A stretch of DNA of 64,000 nucleotides from Drosophila miranda (lineage: Eukaryota; Arthropoda; Insecta; Diptera; Drosophilidae): contig NC_046673.1 in NCBI RefSeq assembly GCF_003369915.1, positions 10,152,001 through 10,216,000 on the forward strand, read 5' to 3'. The notes under the pieces are model-generated. The model was given only the letters and a program-made list of their open reading frames with translations, ran no database searches and was not told where the DNA came from. Positions within the stretch are counted from its first letter, which is position 1; each line of letters begins with the position of its first letter. This document shows, one piece after another, positions 45,579-57,349 of this stretch. The translations under genes and the position numbers were made by a program.

Positions 45579-48500
45579 ATGTGCCTACAGCCCCGCCTCA
45601 GCCTCAAAAAAATCACGAAAAAAGTGTTCAAGTGGATAGATGGAATCTTTCAGACCACTGTCGAATATCATGAGCCACCGGATAAATCCGATGCCGACAG
45701 GAAACTGTACCGAGCCTTAAGTCTATCGAATGGATTGCGTGCCATGCTGATATCAGTTCCTCCGCATAATATAGACCAAACACAGGATGTAAAGCCCTCA
45801 GTGGGGGACAGTGGCAGTGAGAGTTTCAATCCAGCGGTGGAGCATTCTAGTGGAATTACAGCTGCCTGTGCGGTGCTTGTGAACGTGGGATCCTTTAGCG
45901 AGCCGCGCCAGTATCAGGGAATGGCACACTTTCTGGAGCATATGATATTTCTGGGCTCCGAGAGGTATCCGATTGAAAACGAATTTGATGCGTACTTAAA
46001 GAGAAACGGCGGCTTCAGCAACGCGCACACAGAGAACGAGGATACGTGCTTTTACTTTGAGGTGGAAGAGGCCCATCTCGATAAGGCCGTGGATATGTTT
46101 ATGAGCCTGATAAGAGCACCACTCATGCTACCCGATGCCATAGCCCGCGAACGTTCTGCAGTTCAATCGGAGTTCGAACAGGCCTATATGCGGGACAGTG
46201 TGCGCCGTGATCAGATACTGGCGAGCTTCGCCAGCGATGGTTATCCCCATGGCACTTTCAGTTGGGGAAATCTAACATCACTTCAGGATCAGGAGGATGA
46301 CAAACTGCTGTACGAGGCGCTTCATGAGTTTCGACGAAAACATTACGGATCCAATCGCATGATTGTCTGCATTGAGTCGCAGAAATCGTTGGACGAACTG
46401 GAAGAGCTACTGGTCCGTCATTGTGCCGATATACCCAAAAGCCAGGAGAATGCCCCAGATATGGACGGCTTGAATTATCAGAAGGCCTTCAATGAAACGT
46501 TATTTCGCGACGTGTTTCTTGTCAGGCCCGTGAAGGATGTGTGCAGATTGGAATTGACATGGGTTCTGCCACCAATGCGGCCTCATTATCGGTGCAAGCC
46601 AGATTCCTTTCTCTCTCAACTGATCGCCTACGAGGGCGTGGGCAGCCTGTGCTCCTATTTCCGACGCCGTCTCTGGTGCACGAACGTCTTTGCGGGTGTT
46701 GGATCAAGCAGTTTCGATTCGAACTCCATCTACTCTCTGTTCAATGTCTGCATTGCCCTTACAGGCGATGGGTTCAAGCACATAGATGAGGTACTGGAGG
46801 CCACGTTTGCATGGATTAAACTGCTCAATGAGAGCGGTGGGCATCGAGAGGAGATGTACAAGGAGTTTCAGCAGCTTGAGGAAAACAATTTTCGTTTCGA
46901 AATCGAACTGCCTTCGAGGGACAACGTGCAGCGTGTGGTGGAGGGCATTGGGTATCTGCCGCCAAAGGATGTCCTTACAGGACCACTTCTGTACTTCGAA
47001 TACGATGCAGCTGCTCTACTGATGCTGAAAGAGCACCTAACTGCGTTTCGCTTCAACATAATGATCTCCTCGGTCCGTCCATATATGGATCATATTTTCG
47101 ATCAGAGGGAGAAATGGTTTGGCACGCAGTACACGACGATTCCCATGCCCCCCGCATGGAAAGCCATGTGGCACGATCCAGCACCACTGAAGGAGCTGGC
47201 CTTTCCACCATCCAACCCCTTCATAACCACTGACTTCACGTTGCACTGGCAAGAGGCTGGCAGGCCACAAATACCACGTCATCCCAGGGCCCTTATATGG
47301 GACGATTATTGCGAGCTGTGGTTTCGACAAGACGATATCTTCCTACTACCCGATGGCTACATAAATATGTACTTCGTCACACCTTTGGTGCGGGAAAGTG
47401 CGAGGCATTGTATGGCTGGCGAGCTCTTCACCGAATTGGTGGAGTTCAGCATCGCCGAGCAATTGTATCCCGCCTTAGAGGCCGGTCTGTTCTATGACCT
47501 CCGTATGGGTGAGAAGGGACTGGTCCTGCGTGTTGATGGCTACAGCCAGAAGCTGCTTCTTGTGGTGAAAATAATCATGCAGGTGATGTGCACTCTAGAG
47601 CTGGATCCGGCTCAAGTGATTTCCTTTAAAGTCCTCAAAAAGCGTCAGATTTTCAATAGAATCTTAAATGGAAAGATATTAAATCACGACTTGCTGTACA
47701 AGGTCTTGGAGAGTAAGGGATTCAGTATGCTAGAGGAATATGAATCAATCGATACTGTAACCGTGGACGATATCGAGCACTTTAAGGATAATTTCCACAA
47801 GAAAATGTACGTCCAAGGACTCGTACAGGGAAACTTTACTCAAGAACAAGCGCTTGAGGCAATGCAACTAGTCCTCTCCACTTACAATAGCCAAAAATTG
47901 GAGAATCCATTCTCACTGAGCAACAGCTTAGTGCAGATACCACTCGGATCGTATTACTTGCGGGCAAAAGCCCTAAACCGCGAAGACACAAACACGATCG
48001 TAACGAACTACTATCAAATGGGACCGGGTGATCTCAAATTGGAGTGCCTGATGGATCTGGTAGAGTCGATTGCGGGCGAACCCTTCTACAGCCAGCTGCG
48101 CACTCAGGAACAGTTGGGCTACAGCCTGAGCCTAGACCAAGACACCGACTACGGCGTGCTGGCCTGTGTGATGACGATCATCACCCAAGAGACCAAGCAC
48201 TCGGCCGACCATGTTGACCAACGCATCGAGGCCTTTAGGTCCCGCATACCAGGGCTCGTGGCCCAGCTCAGCGAAACGGAGTTCGATGATGTGCGCGACA
48301 CGCTGATCAGTCGCAAAAGGAGGGGCGACAGTAGCCTGGACGAGGAAGTATGTCGGAACTGGAGGGAGATCGTAACTACTGAGTACTTCTTCAATCGCAG
48401 GGAAGAGCAGATCCAAACTCTGAAGGGCCTCACAAAGCAGCACGTTCTTGACCTCTGGATGGACTACGAAAACAATAGCTTTCGAAAGCTTTCAGTTCAA

Positions 48501-48800
48501 GTGGTTGGTCGGAAGAGGCCACCATCTCGGTCTCTGCTGTCCATCTCGGATGCTGTGGCCGTGAGGCAGAGCTCAGAAGCAGGTTTCGGTAACCCCAGCG
48601 GATCCTTGGCGAACTTACTGGAAGATGTGCAGCGTAATTTGAACGATGAACAGCCGGGCAATAAGATCCAGATAGAGCTGATGGGAAATGGCCAGGATCC
48701 CTCGCACATACTGGATATTGCGGTTTTTAAAAACGGTCTATATGTGTATCCATTAATTATCACTAATCCGGCATCTCCTAGAAATAACACAGAATACTAG
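45579..48800 (+). CDS. Nrd1: Nardilysin-type M16 metallopeptidase
   Basis: Single-exon frame of 1073 residues. The inverted zinc motif HXXEH appears as GMAHFLEHMIFLGSERYP (about residues 118-135), with the distal ligand glutamate in ERSAVQSEFEQ about 75 residues later, so the enzyme should be active. The middle inactive M16 domains follow (EGVGSLCSYFRRRLW; FRFNIMISS) and the C-terminal GEPFYSQLRTQEQLGYSLSL is the conserved substrate-pocket segment. Nardilysin cleaves before arginine in dibasic sites and is the relative of insulin-degrading enzyme. The acidic insertion of vertebrate nardilysin is largely absent (short DVKPSVGDSGSE stretch instead). Fly orthologue recalled as CG2025. It lies between two inverted acyltransferase genes. 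Confidence 0.9.
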   Translation: MCLQPRLSLKKITKKVFKWIDGIFQTTVEYHEPPDKSDADRKLYRALSLSNGLRAMLISVPPHNIDQTQDVKPSVGDSGSESFNPAVEHSSGITAACAVLVNVGSFSEPRQYQGMAHFLEHMIFLGSERYPIENEFDAYLKRNGGFSNAHTENEDTCFYFEVEEAHLDKAVDMFMSLIRAPLMLPDAIARERSAVQSEFEQAYMRDSVRRDQILASFASDGYPHGTFSWGNLTSLQDQEDDKLLYEALHEFRRKHYGSNRMIVCIESQKSLDELEELLVRHCADIPKSQENAPDMDGLNYQKAFNETLFRDVFLVRPVKDVCRLELTWVLPPMRPHYRCKPDSFLSQLIAYEGVGSLCSYFRRRLWCTNVFAGVGSSSFDSNSIYSLFNVCIALTGDGFKHIDEVLEATFAWIKLLNESGGHREEMYKEFQQLEENNFRFEIELPSRDNVQRVVEGIGYLPPKDVLTGPLLYFEYDAAALLMLKEHLTAFRFNIMISSVRPYMDHIFDQREKWFGTQYTTIPMPPAWKAMWHDPAPLKELAFPPSNPFITTDFTLHWQEAGRPQIPRHPRALIWDDYCELWFRQDDIFLLPDGYINMYFVTPLVRESARHCMAGELFTELVEFSIAEQLYPALEAGLFYDLRMGEKGLVLRVDGYSQKLLLVVKIIMQVMCTLELDPAQVISFKVLKKRQIFNRILNGKILNHDLLYKVLESKGFSMLEEYESIDTVTVDDIEHFKDNFHKKMYVQGLVQGNFTQEQALEAMQLVLSTYNSQKLENPFSLSNSLVQIPLGSYYLRAKALNREDTNTIVTNYYQMGPGDLKLECLMDLVESIAGEPFYSQLRTQEQLGYSLSLDQDTDYGVLACVMTIITQETKHSADHVDQRIEAFRSRIPGLVAQLSETEFDDVRDTLISRKRRGDSSLDEEVCRNWREIVTTEYFFNRREEQIQTLKGLTKQHVLDLWMDYENNSFRKLSVQVVGRKRPPSRSLLSISDAVAVRQSSEAGFGNPSGSLANLLEDVQRNLNDEQPGNKIQIELMGNGQDPSHILDIAVFKNGLYVYPLIITNPASPRNNTEY

Positions 48801-49232
48801 ATACTTTTTAAAATAAAGAATGTAAGCCACAGGCATTAAAGAAAGGGATTCTCTAGAGATCCTGGCAAATATCTCGAGCCAAAATCTGTACAGTCCGTAC
48901 AGGCAGTTGTTCGCTTCTCTGCCTTCTGTCGATAGCCGTGCCACTGATCATGGACATAGTTTTTGAGTACTGGCTGCAACGTTTTTGCATCTCTGAAAGA
49001 TCCTAGATGAAGCCTTGTCTTGAAGAGTTCTTGAGTGTTGAAAAGTGCTGCGAAAATGTGTTCAAATAGGCATTCCTTTTCCTGGAGAACATTTTGAAAA
49101 ACAATAAAACCACTTTCAATGTTACGCTGTTGTTTATTTACTATTACGTTAAAAATATATAAGAGATAGCTCACAGATGCGCCTAGTATAGGCTTCTCTA
49201 ACCATCCTAATAGCTAATTTAGGTCCAATCCT

Positions 49233-51784
49233 CTACTCCTGTACGTCAGAGGTGGGATCAGGAGCCGTCTTTTTCGTAGGTCCTTCAGAGAATGTCGCAG
49301 CCTCCTCAGGCTTTGGGCTGGGCTTGCGAGTCTGCAGCAAATGGCTTTGTAGGCTACCGAAGGGCGCCTCGATCAGGATGTGCATAAGGAAGGCGAGCAG
49401 AACAGTGAAGGCAAAATCGGACCAGAAGCGGAGCATCTGAGGGATAAAATAACTTCAAGAGCTGACTCGTCAGGGAGGTCCTAGCTTACCATCTGGTAAT
49501 CACTGAAGTACGTGTTGGTTCGCGTAATGCCGGCGTTGAGGGCCTCGATGACCATGTGGAAGATGTAGGCGGAGTAGGAGAGCTTCGACAGGGGCTGCCA
49601 CAGGGGCGACGAGAGGAAGCTGTTGGCCAGGCCGCCGTAGCCGTGCATGCAGGCAAACACCACCCAGCACAGCCCCAGGGGCCACGCGATGCGGGACAGC
49701 GTCAGGTAAAAGGCTTCTTGCACTATAGGCAGCGAGCCGATTCCCTTGCCATACACTGAAAATATGCAGGTGAAGAGCAGAGCCAGGCTCAACAGCCAGC
49801 CTAGGACCACGGCGGCACGGCCTAGCCTGAACGGCTTGCCACGGTTCACGTGCAGGAAGTACCCGAACAGGATGCCAATGAGATAGGGAGAGGCCCGAGT
49901 GTGTGTGGAGTAGTAGATCTTTTTCATTGGATTGTTTTCCTGGGAGGCCCTGCAAGAGAAGCAAACACACGGATACATACTAGCGGGGGCTCACAGTCCA
50001 TGCTCGGGCTTGTACTAACATGGATATGTTTTTGATCACCATCATGCTGAAAAGGCAGGAGGCCAGCAGGAGCATCAGCACCAGGATCCCGGCCGCTCCC
50101 CTCCGTCCCCACTTGTACAGAGCAATCAGCAGAAAGGGTGACACGATGTACAGTTGCATGTCCACTGCCAGGTACCAGGAATGCGACACACACTGCAAGT
50201 TCAGGATGGGGCAAGATGGTGAGTACTCATCATGTACTAGGACTTACGATTGAGTCCCCGACATAGTTCTGCACGTACAGAAGCGTCAAGTACCAGGAGT
50301 CGCTGCAGCTGGTGTAGTGGTCGAATGAAACGGATCCGTACAGGGGCCCGTCACCCAGAATGGGCAGGATTCTCATGTATATGGGAATCGCCAGCGCCAA
50401 GAGGGGCGTGAGGCGCAGATAGCGATTGAGATACATCATGGGTATGTTGAGCCTTCCCTTTGTCCTAAAGAGCAAGCGAGCGGTTTAAATGCAGAGCACG
50501 AGCAGAGCAAAATCATACCTCTCCATGATGCGTAGGGCAATCAGCACCATTAATAGGCCACTCAGGAAGAAGAAAGTGTCCACCGCGTAGACCCCCTGCT
50601 TTATGAGCATGCTGAATACCGTTTGGTACCACTAGAAGAGAGAAGGTTTGAGTCGAGCTTGGGCTTACCGGCCAGCTTACCGTTAACATATCGACGTAGT
50701 TCATAGCGGGCCCCCTGGAAGCCACCAGATAGTCATGCCCGAACACCACCCAGACGAAGGACATACAGCGCATTCCATGGAGGCAGTCGATCACATTGGG
50801 GTTTGACTTGCTGTCCACAATCCGGAAGAGAGCCCGGGAATTAGCCCGCGCCGAGAAGGCCTTAACCAGCGGGGAAAGTGTTTCTACGACAATAGATAGA
50901 GGCAATAGTTAGCAAAAGATGTAAAGTGCTCTCTATTCAGTCACCTACTCGCATCCTTAACGAAGAAATAGTCATACAACGTGGCCAGGACCATCAGGGC
51001 ACACAGCACCGACAACAGGACTCTGCAAGGCTTTGGGTAAGAAAATCGACCGAGTAAAATCAGCACAGAGAGGGACATACATGGTGAATATGGTAAGTCC
51101 GTCGTAGGGTTCCCTCTGGGCAGTCTTGCACGTGCTCTCGTCCACCAACTGCAGGTCCGCACTGATCTCGACGTTGAGCAGCTGTTTGAACAGCTGTCGC
51201 AGCAGCGTGTCCATGTTGGCAGCTGTGCAGGACGCGGGAAAGCAGACCGCTGTCTTTATGTTAGGCAGCGACGAAATGCTGGGGGCGAGCGAGAACCTGG
51301 CAAAGCAGTACTTTCCCTGGACGCTGTGACTGGCGCTGACAGCATGATCAACGTTGAGACACTCGTCGAAGTTTCCCAGATCCCACATGTTGCCATAGAG
51401 CATACCCGAGGGCAACGAGCCCCACGAGTCAAACACTGAATAAGAGAACTCGTATTGGCCACATTCCTTCGGAAAAGCACCTTTGAACTCACTTCTAAGT
51501 GTCCAGATTCCGCCCGAGGTCAGCTCCTGCATGGTAAGGGCTAGATCTGCCAAGCACTCCAGATCCTGATCCGTGGGTAGCCGCGGATGTTGATCCTGAT
51601 ACAAATTCAGATCCGCCAGCGTAATATTCTGGTAGTAGTCGACGAACTCAGTCACCAAGCGTCGAAGTCTGGAGGCGGCCATGTAATAATCCGTGTCCAT
51701 GGTGGGTGTGGGCTGAAGCTCATGGCTGACGCTGGATCCGGCGCTGAGGACCGCCAAAAAAAACACCAGTATGGGGCTAGCCAT
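49233..51784 (-). CDS. nrf-6/acyltransferase-3 membrane protein, copy 2
   Basis: Exons 51784-51493, 51435-51081, 51022-50949, 50883-50681, 50631-50519, 50464-50248, 50192-50020, 49949-49490 and 49436-49233, 2091 nt, 696 residues. Exons 2 to 7 are identical in length to copy 1 (355, 74, 203, 113, 217, 173) and all introns are in the same places. Signal peptide MASPILVFFLAVLSAGSSVS; NRF domain DECLNVDHAVSASHSVQGKY; acyltransferase-3 domain DCLHGMRCMSFVWVVFGHDY and MYLNRYLRLTPLLALAIPIY. The C-terminus is shorter and lacks copy 1's repeat. Patches are nearly identical to copy 1 including two introns. Predicted multi-pass membrane O-acyltransferase-like protein of unknown substrate. Confidence 0.9.
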
Positions 51785-52679
51785 GTCCCTCGGTCTGTGG
51801 TAAGCAATTGATGGGCTGGCTTGCGTCGGCCTTTATGTATACATATTTCTATACATATTGTGGGAGTGTTGGGCTTCTTATAGTCGGCGTCAGGCAGGGC
51901 ACAGAACGATAAGCAGAGTGGAAGCTCTTAATGGCAATCTTTCATGGAAGTGAAATCTGACGAGGGGGGCCAAAACTGTTAGTCATAAGCACTCCTAACC
52001 GTACTCAGTCAGTAACTACTCATACTATAAGTGTGTAGATGGGTATTACCTGATAAAAAGGTTCTTATGATGTAGGGAATATTCATAAGGAACAGAATAC
52101 ACAATTATACATGCCGGAAATATCAAAGTTTATTATTCAAATTCGTGCGAAAATCATCTTTGCAATGAGGGAACGGTGAGCCCTTCGATCGAGTCCTTTC
52201 AAATAATATTACTTTAAAAACAAAAAATAACAAACAACATGCCTAGCATGCGTGATATCATACAACCCGATTAGAGTTCGACAAAATTCGACTTTAATTA
52301 TCATCAGAAACCACAACTTTGATCTAAGACTATCAAGTTCTGTGAACCAGTGGTTCCTATGGCAGGCATTTAACATAGTTGTTTGATTTGTATGAAATCC
52401 TACTTATAACTTATACTTGGAAAAGAAAGATTGTAAAGTAATCTTTACAAAGACAACAATAGAAAAATTGTTCTTGTGATATTTGTTATGGCGGTTCCGA
52501 CTTGACTGTCTGCTACTAAAACCATTCGGAATGACTCTGAAAAAGGGCAAGACACGCTAATCAAAGATCATGAAAATTTTACTGCTAAGCCACTCTGTGT
52601 GTGAGAAATGGAACACCATTTGCTCGAACTCATGTGGTCCGTGGAAACTAGGCGTCAACCGGCACAGACATGGCCATAT

Positions 52680-52815
52680 CGACTCGGCTTTTGATGCTGA
52701 TCAAGAATATATATACTTTATGGGGTCGGAAAGGCTTCCATGTGGGTGTTATACAGCCCCACAAAAGGATGTCTCAATGTACATTATTGGATCGGAAACG
52801 CTTCCTTCTTAATAT
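52680..52815 (-). mobile_element. mini-me/SGM-like Helitron fragment
   Basis: GATGCTGATCAAGAATATAT and ACTTTATGGGGTCGGAA, in minus orientation; only the core remains. Confidence 0.6.
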
Positions 52816-53067
52816 GTATATATGCATTGTAAAAAGTAGACGGATAGGCTTTACTCACCTGTTGATGAAGAATTTTTAGACATTAAGAACACTTTATACA
52901 TAATACAGTTCGTCAGAAACGGGCTATCTGCAACAATCCGTCGCATTGACTAGAAGGCCATTTCGTTTGATAGTCAAATATAAGTACATATTCAACTTTT
53001 AAGTAGAAACGCTTCAGATAACCTTCATTTTTCCGCCTTTGGCGATTACACTGGCGATTAATTATAC

Positions 53068-53485
53068 CCGGTACTCGAGGAGTATGGGGGTATATTCGAT
53101 TTTTGGTAAGAGTGGATGTGTGTTACACCCAGAAAGAAGCGTTTCCGACCCCATAAAGTATATATATTCTTAATCAGCATCAATGGCCGAATCTAAATAG
53201 GCATGTCCTTCCGTTATTAGAGCTATTAGAACAGCAATTTGTGAGCAGACTCCTGTCATATCATACATAAAAATGAACCACTTAAAGGAAAAATGTGCTT
53301 TCCACAATTTTGAAGGTATACGAAAAACCGAAAATGCTGAGTTATAGAGAAAGACCACATCACCCTGATTGGTTCAGATCGGGTGCTTACAAATCGATTT
53401 GCTGTGGATACGCTACCCCTTCCATGCGCTTACCCTCTCTCTCGTACAGTGTCTACCCCCTATCAGATCGTAGCAAGATATAACG
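53068..53485 (+). mobile_element. mini-me/SGM-like Helitron copy
   Basis: Begins TATACCCGGTACTCGAGGAG, then GGGGGTATATTCGA, GTGGATGTGTGTTACACCC, TCCGACCCCATAAAGTATAT and CATCAATGGCCGA. The 5' end is preserved; the far end runs into unrelated DNA. Confidence 0.7.
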
Positions 53486-54049
53486 GCTGGTATGGGTGTG
53501 AAAACTATATAAACTATTATAAAATTGGAATCAAATAGGTCAATAGGTGGAAAGAGGATAAGCGAAGTGCAAGAAATAATATTATAAAATAACTAGCGGT
53601 CGTGGTTTCTCTCTTTCCCTCCATGTTTTTGCCATCTCTGATGACAAGTGTGAGCCAAAATTAAGAGAGATCGCGGTCTGCTTTGGCTGTCCTACCAAAA
53701 TAACACCTTTTGCGAACAGCGGCCCTTGCCACTGCCTTTTGTCTGGGAACTTCGGTCTGCAACCGCTTTGGTTATTGAAACAAAGGCCTTTTAGCTCGTA
53801 ACAGCTGAAAAAAAAGGTGAAGCTGAAGAAAAGGAAAGCATCTCAAAATGAAAACAGACCCTTTTGGTTGAAAACGCAAAAGTAAGTGAAAGGCGGAGCA
53901 AGCCTGATTAAATAAGATCCATTATTTTGCTCCCTAATTGCACAATATTGCTGTTTTGTCAATCCCTGTTCTAAAAAGAAATCTATTGCTTCGTTAGCAG
54001 CAATTTTTATTGGCTGGACATACAGCCATACACATGCTCTTGTCTCGAT

Positions 54050-54425
54050 AGCCACATATGTATATTCTTGAAGCTGATCAATAGCCGAGTCGATATAGCC
54101 ATGTCAGCCAGAGACTATAAGAGCTAGAGAAACCAAATTTTGTGTGCAGACTCCTGGGATAACACACTAAATCAAGTTTGTTACCAGTTTTTGATCTCCT
54201 TATAGCCAGAACTAGCAAATCAATTTTTCATCCTCTCACCATCTCTTTCGTGCAGTGTGCGCCCTCTGGCGGAGCGAAGCGAGATGTAACGTCTGGTGTT
54301 GGTGTGAGAAGTGCGAGAGATATGTAGATGTAGCGGATTAAGAAACGGAAATACTTATATTGTGTGAGTTTCATAAATCATAAGCTCACATGTCTGTACA
54401 CCGACTGAGTACCGGGTATACCCTT
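54050..54425 (+). mobile_element. mini-me/SGM-like Helitron copy, right end
   Basis: GCTGATCAATAGCCGAGTCG, then TATAAGAGCTAGAGAAACCA and the terminal GAGTACCGGGTATAC at about 54408. The left end of the family is missing, so with the 53.1 kb copy it may be one element split by other DNA. Confidence 0.65.
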
Positions 54426-54500
54426 GTCGCGGCAGACAACATTTTCGCTCGTTTTCATATAGTAAGTGCGTGCTCAATGTGATTACATCATGTTCAATCG

Positions 54501-54743
54501 ATGGACATGCTCTTTCAAGCTGAAATGCTTGACCTAGGTGTCCTATTTGATTCCTTCTGCCAGTATAAAGGACCTGTTAGACGGGTTCTCTCGGGTTGCT
54601 CATTAGGTAAAATAGTTAAGACTGATCTTTTAGAATTTTCCGTGTCCTACCCCCCACCAGGAGCAAGAAAGAGACTCGTTTCTGTTAAAGGTGTGCCACA
54701 ATCGTTGCAACGACTGGTTTGGTGGGGAGCTGGTGTTAAGTAG
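54501..54743 (+). other. Unrecognised 80-residue open frame
   Basis: MDMLFQAEMLDLGVLFDSFC continuing QYKGPVRRVLSGCSLGKIVK and ending in SLQRLVWWGAGVK. It sits between mini-me material and the dehydrogenase gene. No motif was recognised. It may be a fragment of a mobile element or a small gene. Confidence 0.3.
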
Positions 54744-54883
54744 TTCGGCCTAATTCACCAATCAACCTCTGAGGAAATCGATAGAGCTGACGCTTTAGTT
54801 GTAGGGCTTCCTTGGCCGATGCGCTGCCACCCCCAGGTCCCAAAACTAGTGGCCACATCAGCGAAGCTCAGTCGTTGGGCACC

Positions 54884-55770
54884 ATGGAACGTTGGCGCAA
54901 CAAAGTGGCGGTAGTGACTGGCGCCAGTGCTGGAATTGGTGCGGCCTGTGTGCGCGCCCTGGTCGGTGCCGGTCTGGTAGTTGTCGGACTGGCGCGCCGC
55001 CAGGATCGTGTCGAGCAGCTGCGGGCAGGACTACACGAGGCAGAGCAGGGGCGGCTGCACGCGCTGAGGTGCGACGTTACGCACGAGGAGCAGGTACTGG
55101 CAGCCTTCGACTGGGCACAGCGCCAGCTAGGTGGCGTGGACGTGCTGGTCAGCAATGCAGGCATCATTGCCACCGGAGAGCTAAGCGGTCAGGGCAACAC
55201 GGCGGCCATGCGCGACACTATAGAAACCAACGTCATGGGCAGTATTTACTGCATCCGCGAGGCCTTTCAATCGATGAAAAAGCGCGGGGCCGAGGGTCAC
55301 GTGGTCATCGTGAACAGCGTGGCCGGACATCATGTGCCCAACTTGGGTCCCCAGCTACCCTCACTCAATGTCTATCCGGCCAGTAAGTTTGCGCTCCGCG
55401 CCATGAACGAAATATATCGCCAGGAGTTTCAACGCCACAAAACCCCTGTCAGGGTGTCGGTAAGAAGGCTCTTCCCTTTACCTTCACTCTAGCAATGACA
55501 TCATTGGAAAACCCTTGCAGACCATCAGTCCTGGCATTGTCGACACGGACATCTTGCCCCCGGAGATCTCGGCGTGCATCAAGCAACACATGCCCATGCT
55601 GCGCTCAGAGGATGTTGCCGATGCGGTTCTCTGGACTATCGGCACTCCACCCAACGTACAGGTAGGCTTTTCTTATGGCCCATGCTCTGCCCTCATATTG
55701 TACTTACCGACGTTCGTATTCTTGGCAGGTGCAGAACGTCACCATCAAGGTGCAGGGTGAAAAGTTCTAG
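54884..55770 (+). CDS. Short-chain dehydrogenase/reductase, DHRS11-like
   Basis: Exons 54884-55459, 55521-55661 and 55729-55770, 759 nt, 252 residues. Classical SDR: cofactor motif VVTGASAGIGAA (about 9-20), LARRQDR that favours NADP, CDVTHEE, LVSNAGI (NAG motif), NSVAGHH with catalytic serine, and YPASKFALRAM (YxxxK). The C-terminus ends QNVTIKVQGEKF. Similar insect enzymes are farnesol or 11-beta-hydroxysteroid-like dehydrogenases; the substrate here is not known. The start MERWRNKVAVVTGASAG is the family's usual beginning; the longer upstream frame is not supported. All introns are about 60 bp. Confidence 0.9.
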
Positions 55771-55969
55771 CCTAAGCTACGAGGTGGCACTCCAAAAAAT
55801 ATACATACAACACAATAAATAATATGCTTCTCATGGTGGCATTGTAGAAGGCCGAAATCTAAGAAATCTATGAGAGATTACACTATGCAACAGCATTTTT
55901 ACTCAACGAACCAAACCGGCTTTTTCTGACTGATTTGGGGCTTTAAGTTGCTTAAGGAATTATGGTTTT

Positions 55970-56300
55970 TATACCCGATACTCAAAGAGTATAGGGGTAT
56001 ATTGGATTTGGAGTCACACCAAGAAGGAAGCGTGTCCGACCCCATAAAGTATATATGGGATATAGCTATGTCTGTCTGTCCGACTGTACGTCCGTCTGGC
56101 TTGAAGTCTAGTTCTCAGAGACCATAAGTCCGCTTCCGTCACCACAAAGGACCTCTGGCATTCACAATTTTGAAGATACGAGAATATCAAAAACCAAAAA
56201 CCATAATAGAGAATGACTATATCTACCAGACTGCAGAGTTTGAATCAAGTCGGATAACAATTATAGCCAGAAGGAACAAATGAAAATGAAATTTGAAAGC
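55970..56300 (+). mobile_element. mini-me/SGM-like Helitron copy
   Basis: Begins TATACCCGATACTCAAAGAG, then GGGGTATATTGGAT, GTCCGACCCCATAAAGTATA, GTCTGTCTGTCCGACTG and TAGAGAATGACTATATCTAC. Right end not found. Confidence 0.7.
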
Positions 56301-57349
56301 AAAGTTAATAAGCGAAGAAAGGTTTAAAAATGGACTTGTAATCTAAACATATCTTCGTATTCCATGTATTATAATCCACCCAATTGTACAGTCCAAAAGG
56401 AAACTTAGTCCATGTGACTCTGACGAAAGGGAAAACAGCCCTAGGCGTTTAAGTCATTGAATGCGTGGAAAGTGCAGATGCGATTGTCATACAAATGACA
56501 TTGGCAATCGGATTCAATTTGACACAAAAGCGGAAACTTCTAAATAATTGCCACCCACTTAAAACGCAAGTACAATCACAGCTGATTGGAAGTTTATAAG
56601 TCGCTGTTGGTTTAATCGCGGAAATTAAAAGGAGTGTTTGGTTTGGCCCCAAGAGATTCGTGGTGCGAACTCTGGCAAAATTTAAAAACTGGCATGAATG
56701 TTGCAAGGCAAGAATAACATTACAAGGCCTAAAATCTGGCTGCTCCTCGGCAAGTAGCTATCGGTGGGGCTCTGCTCCAAACAGGTATTATGAAGGGCCC
56801 ATTGAGGTCTCGAGGATATAAGTTATAGGATGTGACGCTTTTACCAGGCGCGACTAAGCTGCAGAAAGTTTGAGGCTCTGTGGGGAGTGTTTCGTTTTAT
56901 ACGGCGTGTTTCCTGAAAACATAAGATATTATGAAGATCCCAAGAGTATTCCATTGTAATGTTGTATTGGAATAAGTTTTATGTACCATGTACCAACGGA
57001 ACGGAGGGAATCTGGACCATGAGTCGGGATCTTCCATTGATGTTTTAGAGTCTATTGAGTTGTCGGAAGTGATTGATTCGTTTGAGTTTGTTCTAGAGTT
57101 CATTGTTACTTCTAATATAAGAGCGCGAGATTGTTCTACTATTTCAATGCTATTTTCAAAGTTTTTTTAAGAGACTGCTGGCTTAGTAGAGATGTAAGGT
57201 GTCTTGGGAAGGTTCTCTGAGGAGGTCAGAGAGCTGTCATGAGCGGAGTCATGCGAGAGGTAAGGAAATGTGCTAGATGCAGTGTTAGGAGTTGTGGGTG
57301 CCATTGTCGAGGAGGTCGGGGAGTCTGCTGGATTTTATGTGGAGGAGAA

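Larger units (their letters stand above)
51785..54500. other. Intergenic region rich in mini-me fragments
   Basis: The 5' side of copy 2 followed by about 2.4 kb of repeats; no gene recognised. Mini-me pieces at about 52680-52815, 53068-53485 and 54050-54425 are listed separately. Confidence 0.5.

Noticed and set aside
54812-54883. Longer N-terminus of the dehydrogenase
   Set aside because: The SDR family normally begins a few residues before the TGxxxGIG motif, matching the ATG at 54884.
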